A DNA stretch of 45,339 bases from an uncultured Paracoccaceae bacterium (GTDB taxonomy: Bacteria > Pseudomonadota > Alphaproteobacteria > Rhodobacterales > Rhodobacteraceae), in NCBI GenBank assembly GCA_947503765.1, contig CANNFA010000012.1, positions 1-45,339 on the forward strand, given 5' to 3'. Shown in pieces: positions 1 to 8,241 of the stretch. The notes under the pieces are model-generated. The model did no database searches. It saw nothing but the letters and a program-made list of their open reading frames with translations, and was not told the origin of the DNA. The translations under genes and the position numbers were made by a program. Numbering within the stretch: position 1 is the stretch's first letter; every line of letters starts with the position of its first letter.

Positions 1-290
1 ACCGCATCGACGAACTCGCACCCTGGCACTGGCACCAACGCTAAAAGTCAACGCCCGGTCACACCGGACGCATACCCGCCAGTCCTTGAGCCGGGCGAAT
101 TTGTTTTCGATTTTGTGCCGCTCGCGATAGCGGCCCGCGTCGCGCGGGATTGGAACCTTGCGGTTTTTGCGCGACGGGATACGTGGTGTAATTCCCTTGT
201 CTTCAACGGCTTCACGATACCAATCCGCATCATAGCCTCGGTCCGCCAGCATGTGTTCGGCATCATAGTAGAATCCCTGTCCGGGGTTTA
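1..290 (-). pseudogene. IS5-family transposase, 3' fragment
   Basis: Read leftward, the minus strand encodes the C-terminal catalytic part of an IS5-type DDE transposase. Motifs such as ADRGYDADWYREA, TPRIPSRKNRK and the Glu-containing HKIENKFARLKDWR are clear. It has no start codon: the frame runs back only to a stop near 335, so the N-terminal half is missing. The far C-terminus is degenerate or cut by the window edge. No terminal inverted repeat is recognised at the right side. It is one of several insertion-sequence relics bordering the integrated element. The family call is by eye from these motifs. Confidence 0.8.
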
Positions 291-350
291 CCGAAACTCG
301 TGGCTGAGAATTTGTGAAACCCACACCAGATCAAGGAATTAGTTCATAAG

Positions 351-1187
351 TCACAGTTTTTTTAATTGGGCAATACGTTGAGAGTCTGACCCAAAGCGCC
401 TCCTTGACGCGAGAAATTCAAAAATACGCAACCTAAAGAAGGCATGCAGTTTTTTGCGTGCTCGGGAGTTTTCGTTTGGGCTCTGAGCGATGCGCAGTTC
501 CGTTCGATCAGAAATAGTTTCTCCGTCTCTAAATTCTGAGAGCACATCTGCTAGAATACCGGCGGATTTCAGCTCTCCTGCCGGGTTGTGCCCGCCCTTC
601 GTAAGCACATGAATATCCAAAGGAATATACCCGCGTGCGAAGAGGGCGTGGTGCATGTCTATTATGCAATTGTCGCCTACTATCAAGCGCGTTCTACATT
701 GAGGTTTATGGGCGATATCGACTACGTTCAAATAGCGCTCTGCCTGAATTTGGTCGATGAGTTTAGGCCATCGATGGTCTGATAGAACATTGCGCGTGTG
801 TCGATCTATAAATACTTGGGGGCCGAAAAGCAAACAGTCTGAAACGTCGGGCACCAAGCGTGAGAACATCAAGGCGGCAAATCCGCCAGCTGAACTGCCC
901 AAAAAAAGTCTTCGGTTGCTCGGTATTGTCTCTAATAATTCGGTTACAAATTCAGCTTTCTCGGGAAGTGTTGCTCCAAAACCGGTCAATGCATGATGGT
1001 ACCAACCCCGTTTGATGTCTTTAAAGAAGAGTAGATTCATGTTCAAAGGCTTGAGAATCTTGCGAAATTCAAACATTGGTTGACCAACTTGATGGCCAAG
1101 CCCTCCGAAGACGGTTAGTGTGATATCGCTGTTTACCTTGTAGAGTTCAAAGTGTTCTCCAGATAAATCTGGTTTTTCAAATGTCAT
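351..1187 (-). CDS. alpha/beta-hydrolase-fold protein, unknown substrate
   Basis: This 278-residue protein carries a nucleophile-elbow motif GSSAGGFAAL (around residue 97, G-x-S-x-G with Ser), a downstream RLIVGDNCIID strand that can supply the acid, and a GGHNPAG segment that can supply the His. This is the layout of an alpha/beta hydrolase. There is no signal peptide. The C-terminal ~50 residues are basic. The gene is visibly AT-richer than everything to its right and sits alone between an IS5 relic and an IS256 relic, with no partner genes. It resembles hydrolase-like proteins found in surface-polysaccharide loci, but that link is inference. It was probably acquired from another source. 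Confidence 0.6.
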   Translation of the reverse strand: MTFEKPDLSGEHFELYKVNSDITLTVFGGLGHQVGQPMFEFRKILKPLNMNLLFFKDIKRGWYHHALTGFGATLPEKAEFVTELLETIPSNRRLFLGSSAGGFAALMFSRLVPDVSDCLLFGPQVFIDRHTRNVLSDHRWPKLIDQIQAERYLNVVDIAHKPQCRTRLIVGDNCIIDMHHALFARGYIPLDIHVLTKGGHNPAGELKSAGILADVLSEFRDGETISDRTELRIAQSPNENSRARKKLHAFFRLRIFEFLASRRRFGSDSQRIAQLKKL

Positions 1188-1263
1188 CTATTCTACTCTG
1201 AGAGCCCAACCGAAAACTAAGTTGAATGATTTCAGCCATTTTGACGCATGATCAGACGGCGGT

Positions 1264-1402
1264 TTAAACGTGGCAGCGCCGGTCGCGGAACTCAACCCCT
1301 TGGGTGATCTCGGGTAGGTGGTTTTGACCATCCAGTTTGTGCCATATCTTCTGCGCCGATATCATTAGCTTGAAGGCCATGGCCAAGGCATTGAAACGAA
1401 GG
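1264..1402 (-). pseudogene. IS256-family transposase, C-terminal fragment
   Basis: The minus strand from about 1402 to the TAA at 1264-1266 reads LRFNALAMAFKLMISAQKIW and then HKLDGQNHLPEITQGVEFRD. This matches the usual C-terminal end of IS256/mutator transposases (a hydrophobic helix, then a W..LDG..LP..I.GV.F.DG pattern). Only about 45 codons remain. The rest was lost at the junction with the neighbouring reading frame ending at 1403. No terminal inverted repeat is evident. Confidence 0.65.
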
Positions 1403-2707
1403 CTATGACGAGACGTTCTTCAAGATCGTTTCGTGTGTTCTCAGCACGCTGACTGCGTGCGCCTGTGATGGCCGCTTTCTTGGCAACTCGGGCACCTTTA
1501 GCGCCAAAAATTCCGCCGTCGGGGTGAAACGGTGAGCAAGTCCATGAGTTGTCTCGTCATCGCGCGGCTCAAGCCAGCCTGCCGCTTCCAAGACGCGCAA
1601 ATCCTGCCCGCCGATACCCGACGTGAGCGTCGTCGGGGAAATGTTCAGCGGACGGTGGCGCAACATCGCCGCTGCTGCGCGGTGAACCGGCCCGGTGCGT
1701 GCTGGTCGTGTCCGCGCGTAAAAGGCAACCAGATGCGCGCGGACGACCATCGTCAGTTCAAAGGCCGTCTCGGCCATTTCGTCCGCCAGGTCGGCTCCCA
1801 TCTCATACCCAAACCGTTTATTCGCCCCGTGAGCACCAGCGGAGGTGACGAGGGCGCTCAGCGCGGCGTACAGGCGATCCATCAGGAGCGGGAGCGCCGT
1901 CACACGGCGACGGACATCGACCGGAAGGTATGATGCCTCTGCATCGTCCACGCAGATTGACGCCAGCACGTCCCTTTGGCTGCGCATATCGGGACCGCCA
2001 GCGCGGGGGGGCGCCTGCAAGGCATCAGCGCGGCCCTGAGTGCGGGCTGCCGGGAGCAGCGCCTGGGTTCGTGTGGGGACGGGTCCGGTGGGCAGATAGG
2101 TAGGACAGAGCACCGGCCATACGCCGCTCAGGAGCGGGTCAGCGTTGGGGTCGTCCGGCGCGCCCCGTACGGCATAGAGATCGACCAGATACTGGGCCGC
2201 CTCTGGCTGGATCGCCATCGCGGCAAGACGGGCTGCCGCAGCGCCAGGGCCGAACAAGCCAATGCGGATCGGCGGATCGCAAGGCAGGGCCCGGAGTGCC
2301 GCTGTGAGGCCCGCCTCGCACGCGACAAGGACTGCCAGCAATACGGCGAAGGGCGGCGCGCCAAACGCCTGCGTTGCGCGCTCTGTGGCGCTCAGAAGGC
2401 TGCCCGGCAACGTGCAGTATATTGACGCCGCCGTAGGCGGTGGATCGAGCACGCCGAGGATATCGAGCGGCTGGCATTGCGGTGCGCCGCCGAGTACCGG
2501 CGGGGGGGTTGACGAGGCGGCGGACCAGCACCAGCGGGGGCTATAAAGACGCGGCACAGCGGGAACGCCACCGCGGGGGGAAAGCGGCGCCGGGTGACTG
2601 AATGACCGAAATTCTGCAAGTAGCTGTCGTTCTATATTGTATGTATATTTGTTCTTCTTATGTTCTTTTCCATTCTTTTTTGCAGTCATATGTGAAAAAC
2701 TAGTCAT
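1403..2707 (-). CDS. hypothetical protein of the integrated element
   Basis: A long open frame (434 residues from the ATG at 2707) lies downstream of the helicase/primase genes on the same strand. I recognise no domain. It is rich in Ala, Pro and Arg. The last third has regular helices (VDDAEASYLPVDVRRR, GADLADEMAETAFEL) and a C-terminus HRFTPTAEFLALKVPELPRK that could be a small winged-helix-like unit. The start is uncertain: ATGs at 2743, 2707 and 2689 are all possible. I chose 2707 because GGTGACGGA precedes it, but the first ~40 codons lie in AT-rich DNA and may not be translated. Its position in a satellite-like element is the only clue to function. Confidence 0.4.
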   Translation of the reverse strand: MTSFSHMTAKKNGKEHKKNKYTYNIERQLLAEFRSFSHPAPLSPRGGVPAVPRLYSPRWCWSAASSTPPPVLGGAPQCQPLDILGVLDPPPTAASIYCTLPGSLLSATERATQAFGAPPFAVLLAVLVACEAGLTAALRALPCDPPIRIGLFGPGAAAARLAAMAIQPEAAQYLVDLYAVRGAPDDPNADPLLSGVWPVLCPTYLPTGPVPTRTQALLPAARTQGRADALQAPPRAGGPDMRSQRDVLASICVDDAEASYLPVDVRRRVTALPLLMDRLYAALSALVTSAGAHGANKRFGYEMGADLADEMAETAFELTMVVRAHLVAFYARTRPARTGPVHRAAAAMLRHRPLNISPTTLTSGIGGQDLRVLEAAGWLEPRDDETTHGLAHRFTPTAEFLALKVPELPRKRPSQAHAVSVLRTHETILKNVSS

Positions 2708-2753
2708 TCCGTCACCAGTACACTCTTTATCAAGCAAAAACATACCGTTAAGT

Positions 2754-2921
2754 GGTGACCGAAGGGGTGACTGAAAGGTGACAGAGGTGACGGGAAACCA
2801 CCGTTGGCGCTTGGCACCCCCCGTCGGTGGAGGACCAAGCCCCGCGGGCGCCGCCACCCAATGTAACTCCCAGTCACCTTTTCGTCTTCTTTGTCATCCG
2901 TTTGTCACCCCTTCCGTCACC
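2754..2921. repeat. Opposed GGTGAC/GTCACC iteron-like repeats
   Basis: GGTGAC occurs at 2754, 2766, 2777 and 2786 (spacings 12, 11 and 9 bp). Its complement GTCACC occurs at 2873, 2904 and 2916, with a near match GTCATCC at 2893. An extra GTCACC is at 2711. The two clusters face each other across about 80 bp, in the gap between the helicase/primase stop (2931) and the next frame. Direct repeats beside a replication gene suggest a replication-initiator or regulator binding region. This is inference from placement. Confidence 0.5.
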
Positions 2922-2930
2922 TTTCCCGGT

Positions 2931-4481
2931 TCACTTTTTAACCGCACGGAGATGCGTGATGGCGGCGTGTCCGGCGGATTTACCGCGCTTATCTTCACCC
3001 ACCGTCGGAGGTTCCGCCAAGAGGCGCTCAACTACAAAGCCGCGCGCTGTCTTCATGCGCTTATCCGATAGCCCGTAACGCTCGGCGTTCTCACGAATTG
3101 CTTTGGAAAGCGTACGTACAGACCACGTCTTGTGGCCGTTGAGCTCCGCCCAGCGTTTGAAGCCGTCAAGAAGTTCCGCGTTCGTGACGAACCCGCCCAC
3201 TGACCAGTTGATCGAACCAACGGCATCAGCCTGACTGTCGATGAGGAACTGGAGCACGATGTCTTCCTCTTCGAAATACGTCCGCGTCGCATCGGTGATT
3301 GACTGGGGAATTTTTAGGCCCTTCACGCCCCCACCGTCGGCCAGAAATTTGCGTGCACCGTCAATTGCCCAACGTAGGATTTCAGGCCCTTCCGCCGCGA
3401 TCAGGTTCGTGGCCAGATTTGGGTCTTGCTCATCCGCCGTGAACTGCCGCAGCATCGGCACCAACAGGATACGACGCAGCATCGCCTCTTGAGCGCCGGG
3501 GAAGGACGGCAGCGTGTTTGCCGTGAAGATCACCGTTCCGCAGGGCGTGAACGAGAACTCATCTTTGTGCATCTTGCGCGCTGTCATCTTTTCACCGCCA
3601 GTTAGGTCCTTCAAAAGCGTTTCATTCCATGAACGCCCCGCGGGCACCTCGCTCGCCAACACGAGGCGTTTTCCGGCAAGCGACGCGATTTCCGTGGGGT
3701 GCCGATCTCCATGGCTTTGCATGAAAACCTTCGCCGACGCCGTGGCAGCATATGATCCAGCTAGTCGACCCAAAATATCGCGCAGAACTGATTTACCATT
3801 CGCACCGTTACCATAGAGAACGACGAACTTCTGCGGCGACACATCGCCGACTAGCGCGCTGCCAACGGTCCGCTGGATGAACTCGATCATCTCAGCGTCT
3901 TTGTTGAATACATCAGCAAGGAAGCGCTCCCAGACGGGCGCTCGCGCCGCGGCTGGGGCTGGTGCGACCGCCGTCGACTCTGTGACCATATCACCCAAAG
4001 TGGCTGATCTAATCTCGCCGGTCTTCAGATCGACGACGCCGCCCGGCGTGCCCAAAAGCTCAGGGTCGGCATCAAAGGCATCAACTTCGACAGCAGCGAG
4101 ATGAACCATGGCCGTCTGCCAGACGGCCTTGAGGCGCGTCTGTGACCGAAGGTTCCTGCGCAGCGCCACCACCTTGCGGTGATCTTCTTTTACTAACTCG
4201 CCTTCGCGCAGCTTCTCGTCTGCAGTTTCTAGCACGGCATCACCAACGTCACACAGGAATTCTGACAGGCGACGACGTGCGTCTGTTTCGTCAAGCACGC
4301 ACCACATGCCTGTATCGGGGTCAAAGCGTCGGATTGAAACATCGCTGGCGCGCACAATCTCCGCTGCACCCCCCTCGCCACCGCCCTCAATGGCGATCCA
4401 GGCCTGAGCGAGGCTTGTGTCGTCTGTTTCCACGCTTGCCAGGATGGCACGCTGTTCATCTTTGCGATTGAAGTCTTTCAT
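2931..4481 (-). CDS. P4/D5-type primase-helicase C-terminal protein (SF3 helicase)
   Basis: This 516-residue protein has the D5-N region (about 130-215, LLGTPGGVVDLKTGE) followed by a superfamily 3 helicase core. The Walker A motif is GNGANGKS (224-231), Walker B lies around KRLVLASEV (271-279), and motif C is in GTVIFTAN. Residues 330-520 follow the poxvirus D5/phage P4 pattern, including RRILLVPM. In phages and satellites this family unwinds DNA at the origin. The start ATG overlaps the stop of the upstream AEP primase gene (ATGA at 4478-4481), so the two are translationally coupled and probably act together as primase plus helicase. Opposed repeats that could be its origin lie just downstream. 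Confidence 0.92.
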   Translation of the reverse strand: MKDFNRKDEQRAILASVETDDTSLAQAWIAIEGGGEGGAAEIVRASDVSIRRFDPDTGMWCVLDETDARRRLSEFLCDVGDAVLETADEKLREGELVKEDHRKVVALRRNLRSQTRLKAVWQTAMVHLAAVEVDAFDADPELLGTPGGVVDLKTGEIRSATLGDMVTESTAVAPAPAAARAPVWERFLADVFNKDAEMIEFIQRTVGSALVGDVSPQKFVVLYGNGANGKSVLRDILGRLAGSYAATASAKVFMQSHGDRHPTEIASLAGKRLVLASEVPAGRSWNETLLKDLTGGEKMTARKMHKDEFSFTPCGTVIFTANTLPSFPGAQEAMLRRILLVPMLRQFTADEQDPNLATNLIAAEGPEILRWAIDGARKFLADGGGVKGLKIPQSITDATRTYFEEEDIVLQFLIDSQADAVGSINWSVGGFVTNAELLDGFKRWAELNGHKTWSVRTLSKAIRENAERYGLSDKRMKTARGFVVERLLAEPPTVGEDKRGKSAGHAAITHLRAVKK

Positions 4482-5728
4482 GTTTTCGTCCCCCCAATCC
4501 TGCGTCGGCCGAGCTCACGCAGCGGCGTCCGAATATCGTCGGTGTCTTTTCCGCTCACCCGAATGTGCGCTCTGCCGAGGGCGCGCAGCTGATCATGGCG
4601 CTCGGCAGTCGCTTCCCGTCGTCGAGCGAGCCCCTTTTCCACCCGAAGGTGCCGGTCGTCGTCACACTGCGCTTTCCAGGCTTCCAGCGCGGCGCCCGTG
4701 TCGCCGCCGTGCTCGAAGTGCACGAAAAGGTCGAAGGCGTCGCCGTACCGCGCTCCACCGGTCGCGCTCTTCGCTCCAAGCCCGCGCTTGGCGTCACTTC
4801 CAGATAGGCTGATCCATGTCTCGCCACCGTCGCCGTCGCGATAAACGCGCGTCGCGTAGCTGCCGGATGTTTGGTACGGCGAACGCCAGTGGTTTGTCGG
4901 CCAGTGCCCCGATGGATCGGTGGCCTGGACGTATCCGTTGCGCCTGAGAAGCTCATCTAAACGATGCCGGGCGTTGAAGCGAGCGATCAGCGTCGTTCCT
5001 GGTCCACGCCGATGCTTCGCCCGCTCAACCGCAGCGTCAGCCACGCGCTGCCTCTCAAGACGCTGGGTCTCCCGCAGGCGAACAATGGGATGGTTGTCCG
5101 TCAGGTCGAGCGCAAAATCCGGGTCCTCACCGATTTCAGCTGCGAAGGCCAGATAGCCTTCTCCACCTGGGTCACCATCCGGAGCGTTCGGCAGAAAGGA
5201 AATCTGACCGGGCCGCGCCATGGCGTCGTCTGGATCGACCCGCCCGTCACTCGCCTCGCGCACGAGGGCAAAGAGTGCCTTCGCAGTTTCGGCGAAATCC
5301 GCACCGGGGAGCGGCTGCTCCAACGGGATGACCACGCGCCAGCGGGGGTTGCGAAAAGACGCGCTCTTTGTCGAGTAGATCAGCGCCACCGCACCGCCAG
5401 TCGCTTTGATCACGGCGCGCTCGACCTCCTCAAACGCCAGCGCGCCGCTGTCGATATCGACTATCAACGCGACATATGCACCGCTGGCGACCTGCTCCGC
5501 AGCAGCGCGTGATGGCATCGTACTGGGAATGAGCCAGGGGGCCTTGTTCTTCTCGACACAGGGCCAGTCGAACCGTCCTGCGCCGTCTGTGACGCGCATG
5601 GCGGCATCAACCAGCTCCTCGTAGATGATCCAGCCGTTCGGCCCACCTTTTACGCCCTCACCGATCACCATTGGCACTGTGAACGGATTATATGCGTCGT
5701 CGGCGATGCTGATTGCTGGCTCAGTCAT
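4478..5728 (-). CDS. archaeo-eukaryotic-type (AEP) primase-like replication protein
   Basis: This 416-residue protein shows an AEP-like pattern. The metal-binding strand is VALIVDIDSG (D91-x-D93). Next come IYSTKSASFRNPRWRVVIPL (about 117-136; basic/Arg residues as in primase motif II) and RPGQISFLPNAP (172-183). The C-terminal part (250-330) may hold a small PriCT-like or DNA-binding region. The ATG at 5728 is preferred over an upstream ATG because it overlaps the previous gene's stop (ATGACTGA, 5721-5728). It is coupled to the SF3 helicase that follows. In plasmids and satellites such proteins make primers at the element's own origin. The family call is from motifs by eye. A relaxase-related fold is a less likely alternative. 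Confidence 0.68.
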   Translation of the reverse strand: MTEPAISIADDAYNPFTVPMVIGEGVKGGPNGWIIYEELVDAAMRVTDGAGRFDWPCVEKNKAPWLIPSTMPSRAAAEQVASGAYVALIVDIDSGALAFEEVERAVIKATGGAVALIYSTKSASFRNPRWRVVIPLEQPLPGADFAETAKALFALVREASDGRVDPDDAMARPGQISFLPNAPDGDPGGEGYLAFAAEIGEDPDFALDLTDNHPIVRLRETQRLERQRVADAAVERAKHRRGPGTTLIARFNARHRLDELLRRNGYVQATDPSGHWPTNHWRSPYQTSGSYATRVYRDGDGGETWISLSGSDAKRGLGAKSATGGARYGDAFDLFVHFEHGGDTGAALEAWKAQCDDDRHLRVEKGLARRREATAERHDQLRALGRAHIRVSGKDTDDIRTPLRELGRRRIGGTKT

Positions 5729-6230
5729 TGTCGCTCTCCGGGTGGCCATACAAAATCTGCGGACAGTGACGCGCGATTGCGGCAATGATCCGGTTCAGCG
5801 GCTCACCTTCATCCTGCGCAAGTTTACGCAGATGATCGCGCCCATCAGAACCAGCCATCCCGGTGCCCATGGTGTTGCCGGGCTCGTGCTGGCCGTGGCA
5901 CAGCCCGATGAGGAGCGGCACGAGGATGTACTCCACCGCCTCCCAAACCGTGTCTGCACTGGCGTTCTTGAACACCAGCGCCAATGCTGCGCGCAGCAAG
6001 TCTAAGCGGTGCCCATGGCTTAGGCAGTCTTTTGCTATGCGATCAGCGTAATCGTCGCTGATTTCTGCGGCTGCGGCGGCCCTATAGACTGTGGCGATGG
6101 CGCTGCCCAGACGCGGTCCCAACGGCGCACCCGGACCGGGGCGCAACAAGGGTTCAGGCGAAGTCAGCATGGCACGCCGTTCACCGTTCAAGAACCGCTG
6201 ACGCGGCGTTACGTTCTTTGGTTTGGCCAT
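5721..6230 (-). CDS. hypothetical protein upstream of the primase
   Basis: A 169-residue protein begins at an ATG with a strong Shine-Dalgarno (AGGAGG, about 6 bp upstream). The basic N-terminus (MAKPKNVTPRQRFLNGERRA) is followed by mostly helical sequence. A Cys/His-containing stretch, LCHGQHEPGNTMG, lies near residues 112-124. I do not recognise a family. Its stop overlaps the primase start, so it is part of the same replication operon. The helical DYADRIAKDCLSHG and IIAAIARHCP segments suggest a small soluble helper protein, but this is a guess. Confidence 0.6.
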   Translation of the reverse strand: MAKPKNVTPRQRFLNGERRAMLTSPEPLLRPGPGAPLGPRLGSAIATVYRAAAAAEISDDYADRIAKDCLSHGHRLDLLRAALALVFKNASADTVWEAVEYILVPLLIGLCHGQHEPGNTMGTGMAGSDGRDHLRKLAQDEGEPLNRIIAAIARHCPQILYGHPESDND

Positions 6231-6313
6231 TTTAGCCTCCTGTCAATTACTTGCTTAGGAGGCGCGTGTCGGCTATCCTGTAGATGCGATCCTCAACGCA
6301 TCAAGATGTCGAC

Positions 6314-6339
6314 GCGCGCCCCGTTATAGCGGGGCGCGC
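6314..6339 (-). terminator. GC-rich hairpin after alpA
   Basis: A perfect 10-bp stem (GCGCGCCCCG at 6314-6323 with CGGGGCGCGC at 6330-6339) encloses a 6-nt loop TTATAG directly after the alpA-like stop at 6341. There is no T-tract in the direction of transcription, so it may attenuate or stabilise the transcript instead of terminating it fully. Confidence 0.5.
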
Positions 6340-6340
6340 T

Positions 6341-6529
6341 TCACGCCACTGAAGTGTCGGACAGTGCGTCCATCCATTCCTGAAGATCGCTCATGCGCCA
6401 CGCGACGGCGTGCTCACCCAAAGCAACAGGACGCGGGAAGCGGCCGTCAGCGATGTAGCGGTACATCGTAGATTTCGTCATCCCGGTCAGGTGTAGCACT
6501 TCCGCTCGGCGTATCAGGCGGTCAGACAT
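6341..6529 (-). CDS. AlpA-family phage regulator/excisionase
   Basis: This 62-residue protein has the standard AlpA layout: LIRRAEVLHLTGMTKSTMYR (helix-turn-helix, about 5-24), then YIADGRFPRPVALGEHAVAW and a C-terminal MSDLQEWM helix. AlpA proteins are MerR-like winged-helix DNA-binding proteins. They activate integrase expression or act as excisionase in satellites such as CP4-57 and P4. It sits between an AT-rich leader and the replication genes, which fits a switch controlling element excision and replication. Length is normal for the family. Confidence 0.9.
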   Translation of the reverse strand: MSDRLIRRAEVLHLTGMTKSTMYRYIADGRFPRPVALGEHAVAWRMSDLQEWMDALSDTSVA

Positions 6530-6947
6530 CTTGCTTCTCCGTTTTTGAAGATCGTATGAGTCTGAGTGGTGCCAGTTTGGACGCTCTAAAATCTGCGGCC
6601 TAACTTCGAAAAAAATTATGTGTCAGGTGTAAATTTTTGTATCAGGCGCCATCGCAGGAGCCCATTCTGGGCAAGATCAGGGCTATCGTTGCCAGATCGG
6701 CGATTTCTCAATCTGCGACGATCCGTGTAAAAATTCAACGGAATCCGGTCGCGGATGAATAGAGTATCGATGGCAGATTGCTGCTAACTTGGTTCTATGG
6801 ATAATCTGCATCTTGCTTAAAATAATTTAAGGCGATGAGGGATCGTATATACAGTCTAATAAATTTTAATTTTGAAATTCTTTTTTTACATAATATTTGC
6901 AGTAATAGAAGAAACATTTAAATTATAATTCGTGCCTGTTACGAGGT
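6530..6947. other. AT-rich intergenic leader, no gene seen
   Basis: About 420 bp separate alpA from the next gene. The right part (about 6820-6930) is strikingly AT-rich for this genome, with runs such as AATAAATTTTAATTTTGAAATTC broken over 6855-6880. No open frame of quality or RNA gene was found. It is the natural place for promoters of the replication operon and for silencing by nucleoid proteins. Confidence 0.5.
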
Positions 6948-7271
6948 TCAATAACGATCTCTCCACCACCGCGTGGCGTGATCACTTAATTTGTCCTCCT
7001 CTTTACCGGTCCGCAAAAGACGGGTCAGTCGCTGGCTCATGCGCTGAGAGTTCAGTCGGGAGAGTTCGGCCGTGATCATCTGATATCGCGCATGGAGTTC
7101 CACCGCCTCGTTGGGCCAGTCATGTGGTACCAAGTCTGGCATTAAAGCTGGACTCAGTTTTGGATCAACCAACACACGCAGTCGCGCCTCGATCAATTCT
7201 CGCTCATGGTTTAGGCGAATTCCCTCTGGAGCTTCGGCAAACACGCGGTTAGGGTCATCTCTGCCGCTCAT
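6948..7271 (-). CDS. hypothetical protein, element passenger
   Basis: A 107-residue hydrophilic protein starts at the ATG at 7271. An upstream TTG at 7304 is in frame but less likely. The sequence is largely helical with charged residues (RELIEARLRVLVDPKLSP; YQMITAELSRLNSQRMSQRL), suggesting a short coiled coil near its centre. No family is recognised. It lies between the two element blocks, integrase side and replication side, on the same strand. Confidence 0.45.
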   Translation of the reverse strand: MSGRDDPNRVFAEAPEGIRLNHERELIEARLRVLVDPKLSPALMPDLVPHDWPNEAVELHARYQMITAELSRLNSQRMSQRLTRLLRTGKEEDKLSDHATRWWRDRY

Positions 7272-7346
7272 TTTATATTCATTCTTGCAAATTTTTTCAG
7301 TCAATCAGTTTCTATCTCAAACAACGAGATGGATATTAATTATCAA

Positions 7347-8240
7347 TCACGATTTTCGTTTGGCGCAGATAAACTTGGCTGCGTATCTCCAGTTTCCTGG
7401 CGGCAGCCCAAATAATTCAAGGGTGGATTTTACAGTCTTGCAGTAAGAATTTCTTGGGTCGTGGGCATCACTATCCGCGAACGCCACTCTTGGTATTTCC
7501 TCAAGAGGAATACCCTTCTCTATAGTGACTTTGCGCGCGTCGTCGAAGAATTGCGATACCAATCTCGCTACTTCGCGCGAGGCAAGGTTTGCGCCCCCTT
7601 TGGCCGAATTTCCTTTGAGCCACTCGTCAATATCTCTTGCCGCGCACTCGAAGTCCTCGGCGGATGACTTGATCCAATCCGGCACACCCGCAACCTCGCT
7701 GCGGGCGAGTGCGGCCGCGGTATGTATTTTCAAGCCGGTGACCTCATCCCAGACGAAGGGGAGGGGCCTATGGCTTGAAATGCCCCGCGCCGGACGCAGC
7801 GCGTCAACCGCAGCGGCAGCTCGATCAGTAAGTGTGACATCAGTCGGGTTATCTATCCAGCACCTCATGTGACACGCCGCGCTCTCGTGGGCCTTCCGGG
7901 CCGCTTTCATGTCATCTCGCCGATTGTTCGATCGCGCGCCGTACAATTCCAGCTTCCAAGTGAGACCGCGAGCATGAATTTTCAGCCACAATTCGACGGC
8001 TTCGCGTGGTGCCTCATCTTGCGCCTCGCGCTGATCCGGTGTCCAATGTTCTGAAGGCCCATCCCAAAGAAAGGGCCATCTCGCTCGCGCCAGCGCGTGT
8101 GCGAGGATACCGCCTCCCGCGTTCACAAGCACCTCGACCAGGTCGCCATTGAGTGTGTGAGTCGCTCCTGCTTCGCCCAACGGTGGTGGGTTGAAGGGCC
8201 ACTCCTCGATTTTCTTCGGCGGACGCCCACGCGATGCCAT
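7347..8240 (-). CDS. hypothetical protein next to the integrase
   Basis: This 297-residue protein starts 1 bp after the integrase stop, so the two are probably cotranscribed. The N-terminus RGRPPKK resembles an AT-hook, hinting at minor-groove DNA contact. The body has no signal peptide or membrane segment and no motif I recognise. Conserved-looking stretches are GLTWKLELYGARSNNRRDD (about 90-108) and the C-terminal CKTVKSTLELFGLPPGNW. Base composition is lower in GC than the integrase. Function is unknown. An accessory or defence-related passenger is possible, but nothing in the sequence proves it. Confidence 0.55.
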   Translation of the reverse strand: MASRGRPPKKIEEWPFNPPPLGEAGATHTLNGDLVEVLVNAGGGILAHALARARWPFLWDGPSEHWTPDQREAQDEAPREAVELWLKIHARGLTWKLELYGARSNNRRDDMKAARKAHESAACHMRCWIDNPTDVTLTDRAAAAVDALRPARGISSHRPLPFVWDEVTGLKIHTAAALARSEVAGVPDWIKSSAEDFECAARDIDEWLKGNSAKGGANLASREVARLVSQFFDDARKVTIEKGIPLEEIPRVAFADSDAHDPRNSYCKTVKSTLELFGLPPGNWRYAAKFICAKRKS

Positions 8241-8241
8241 C

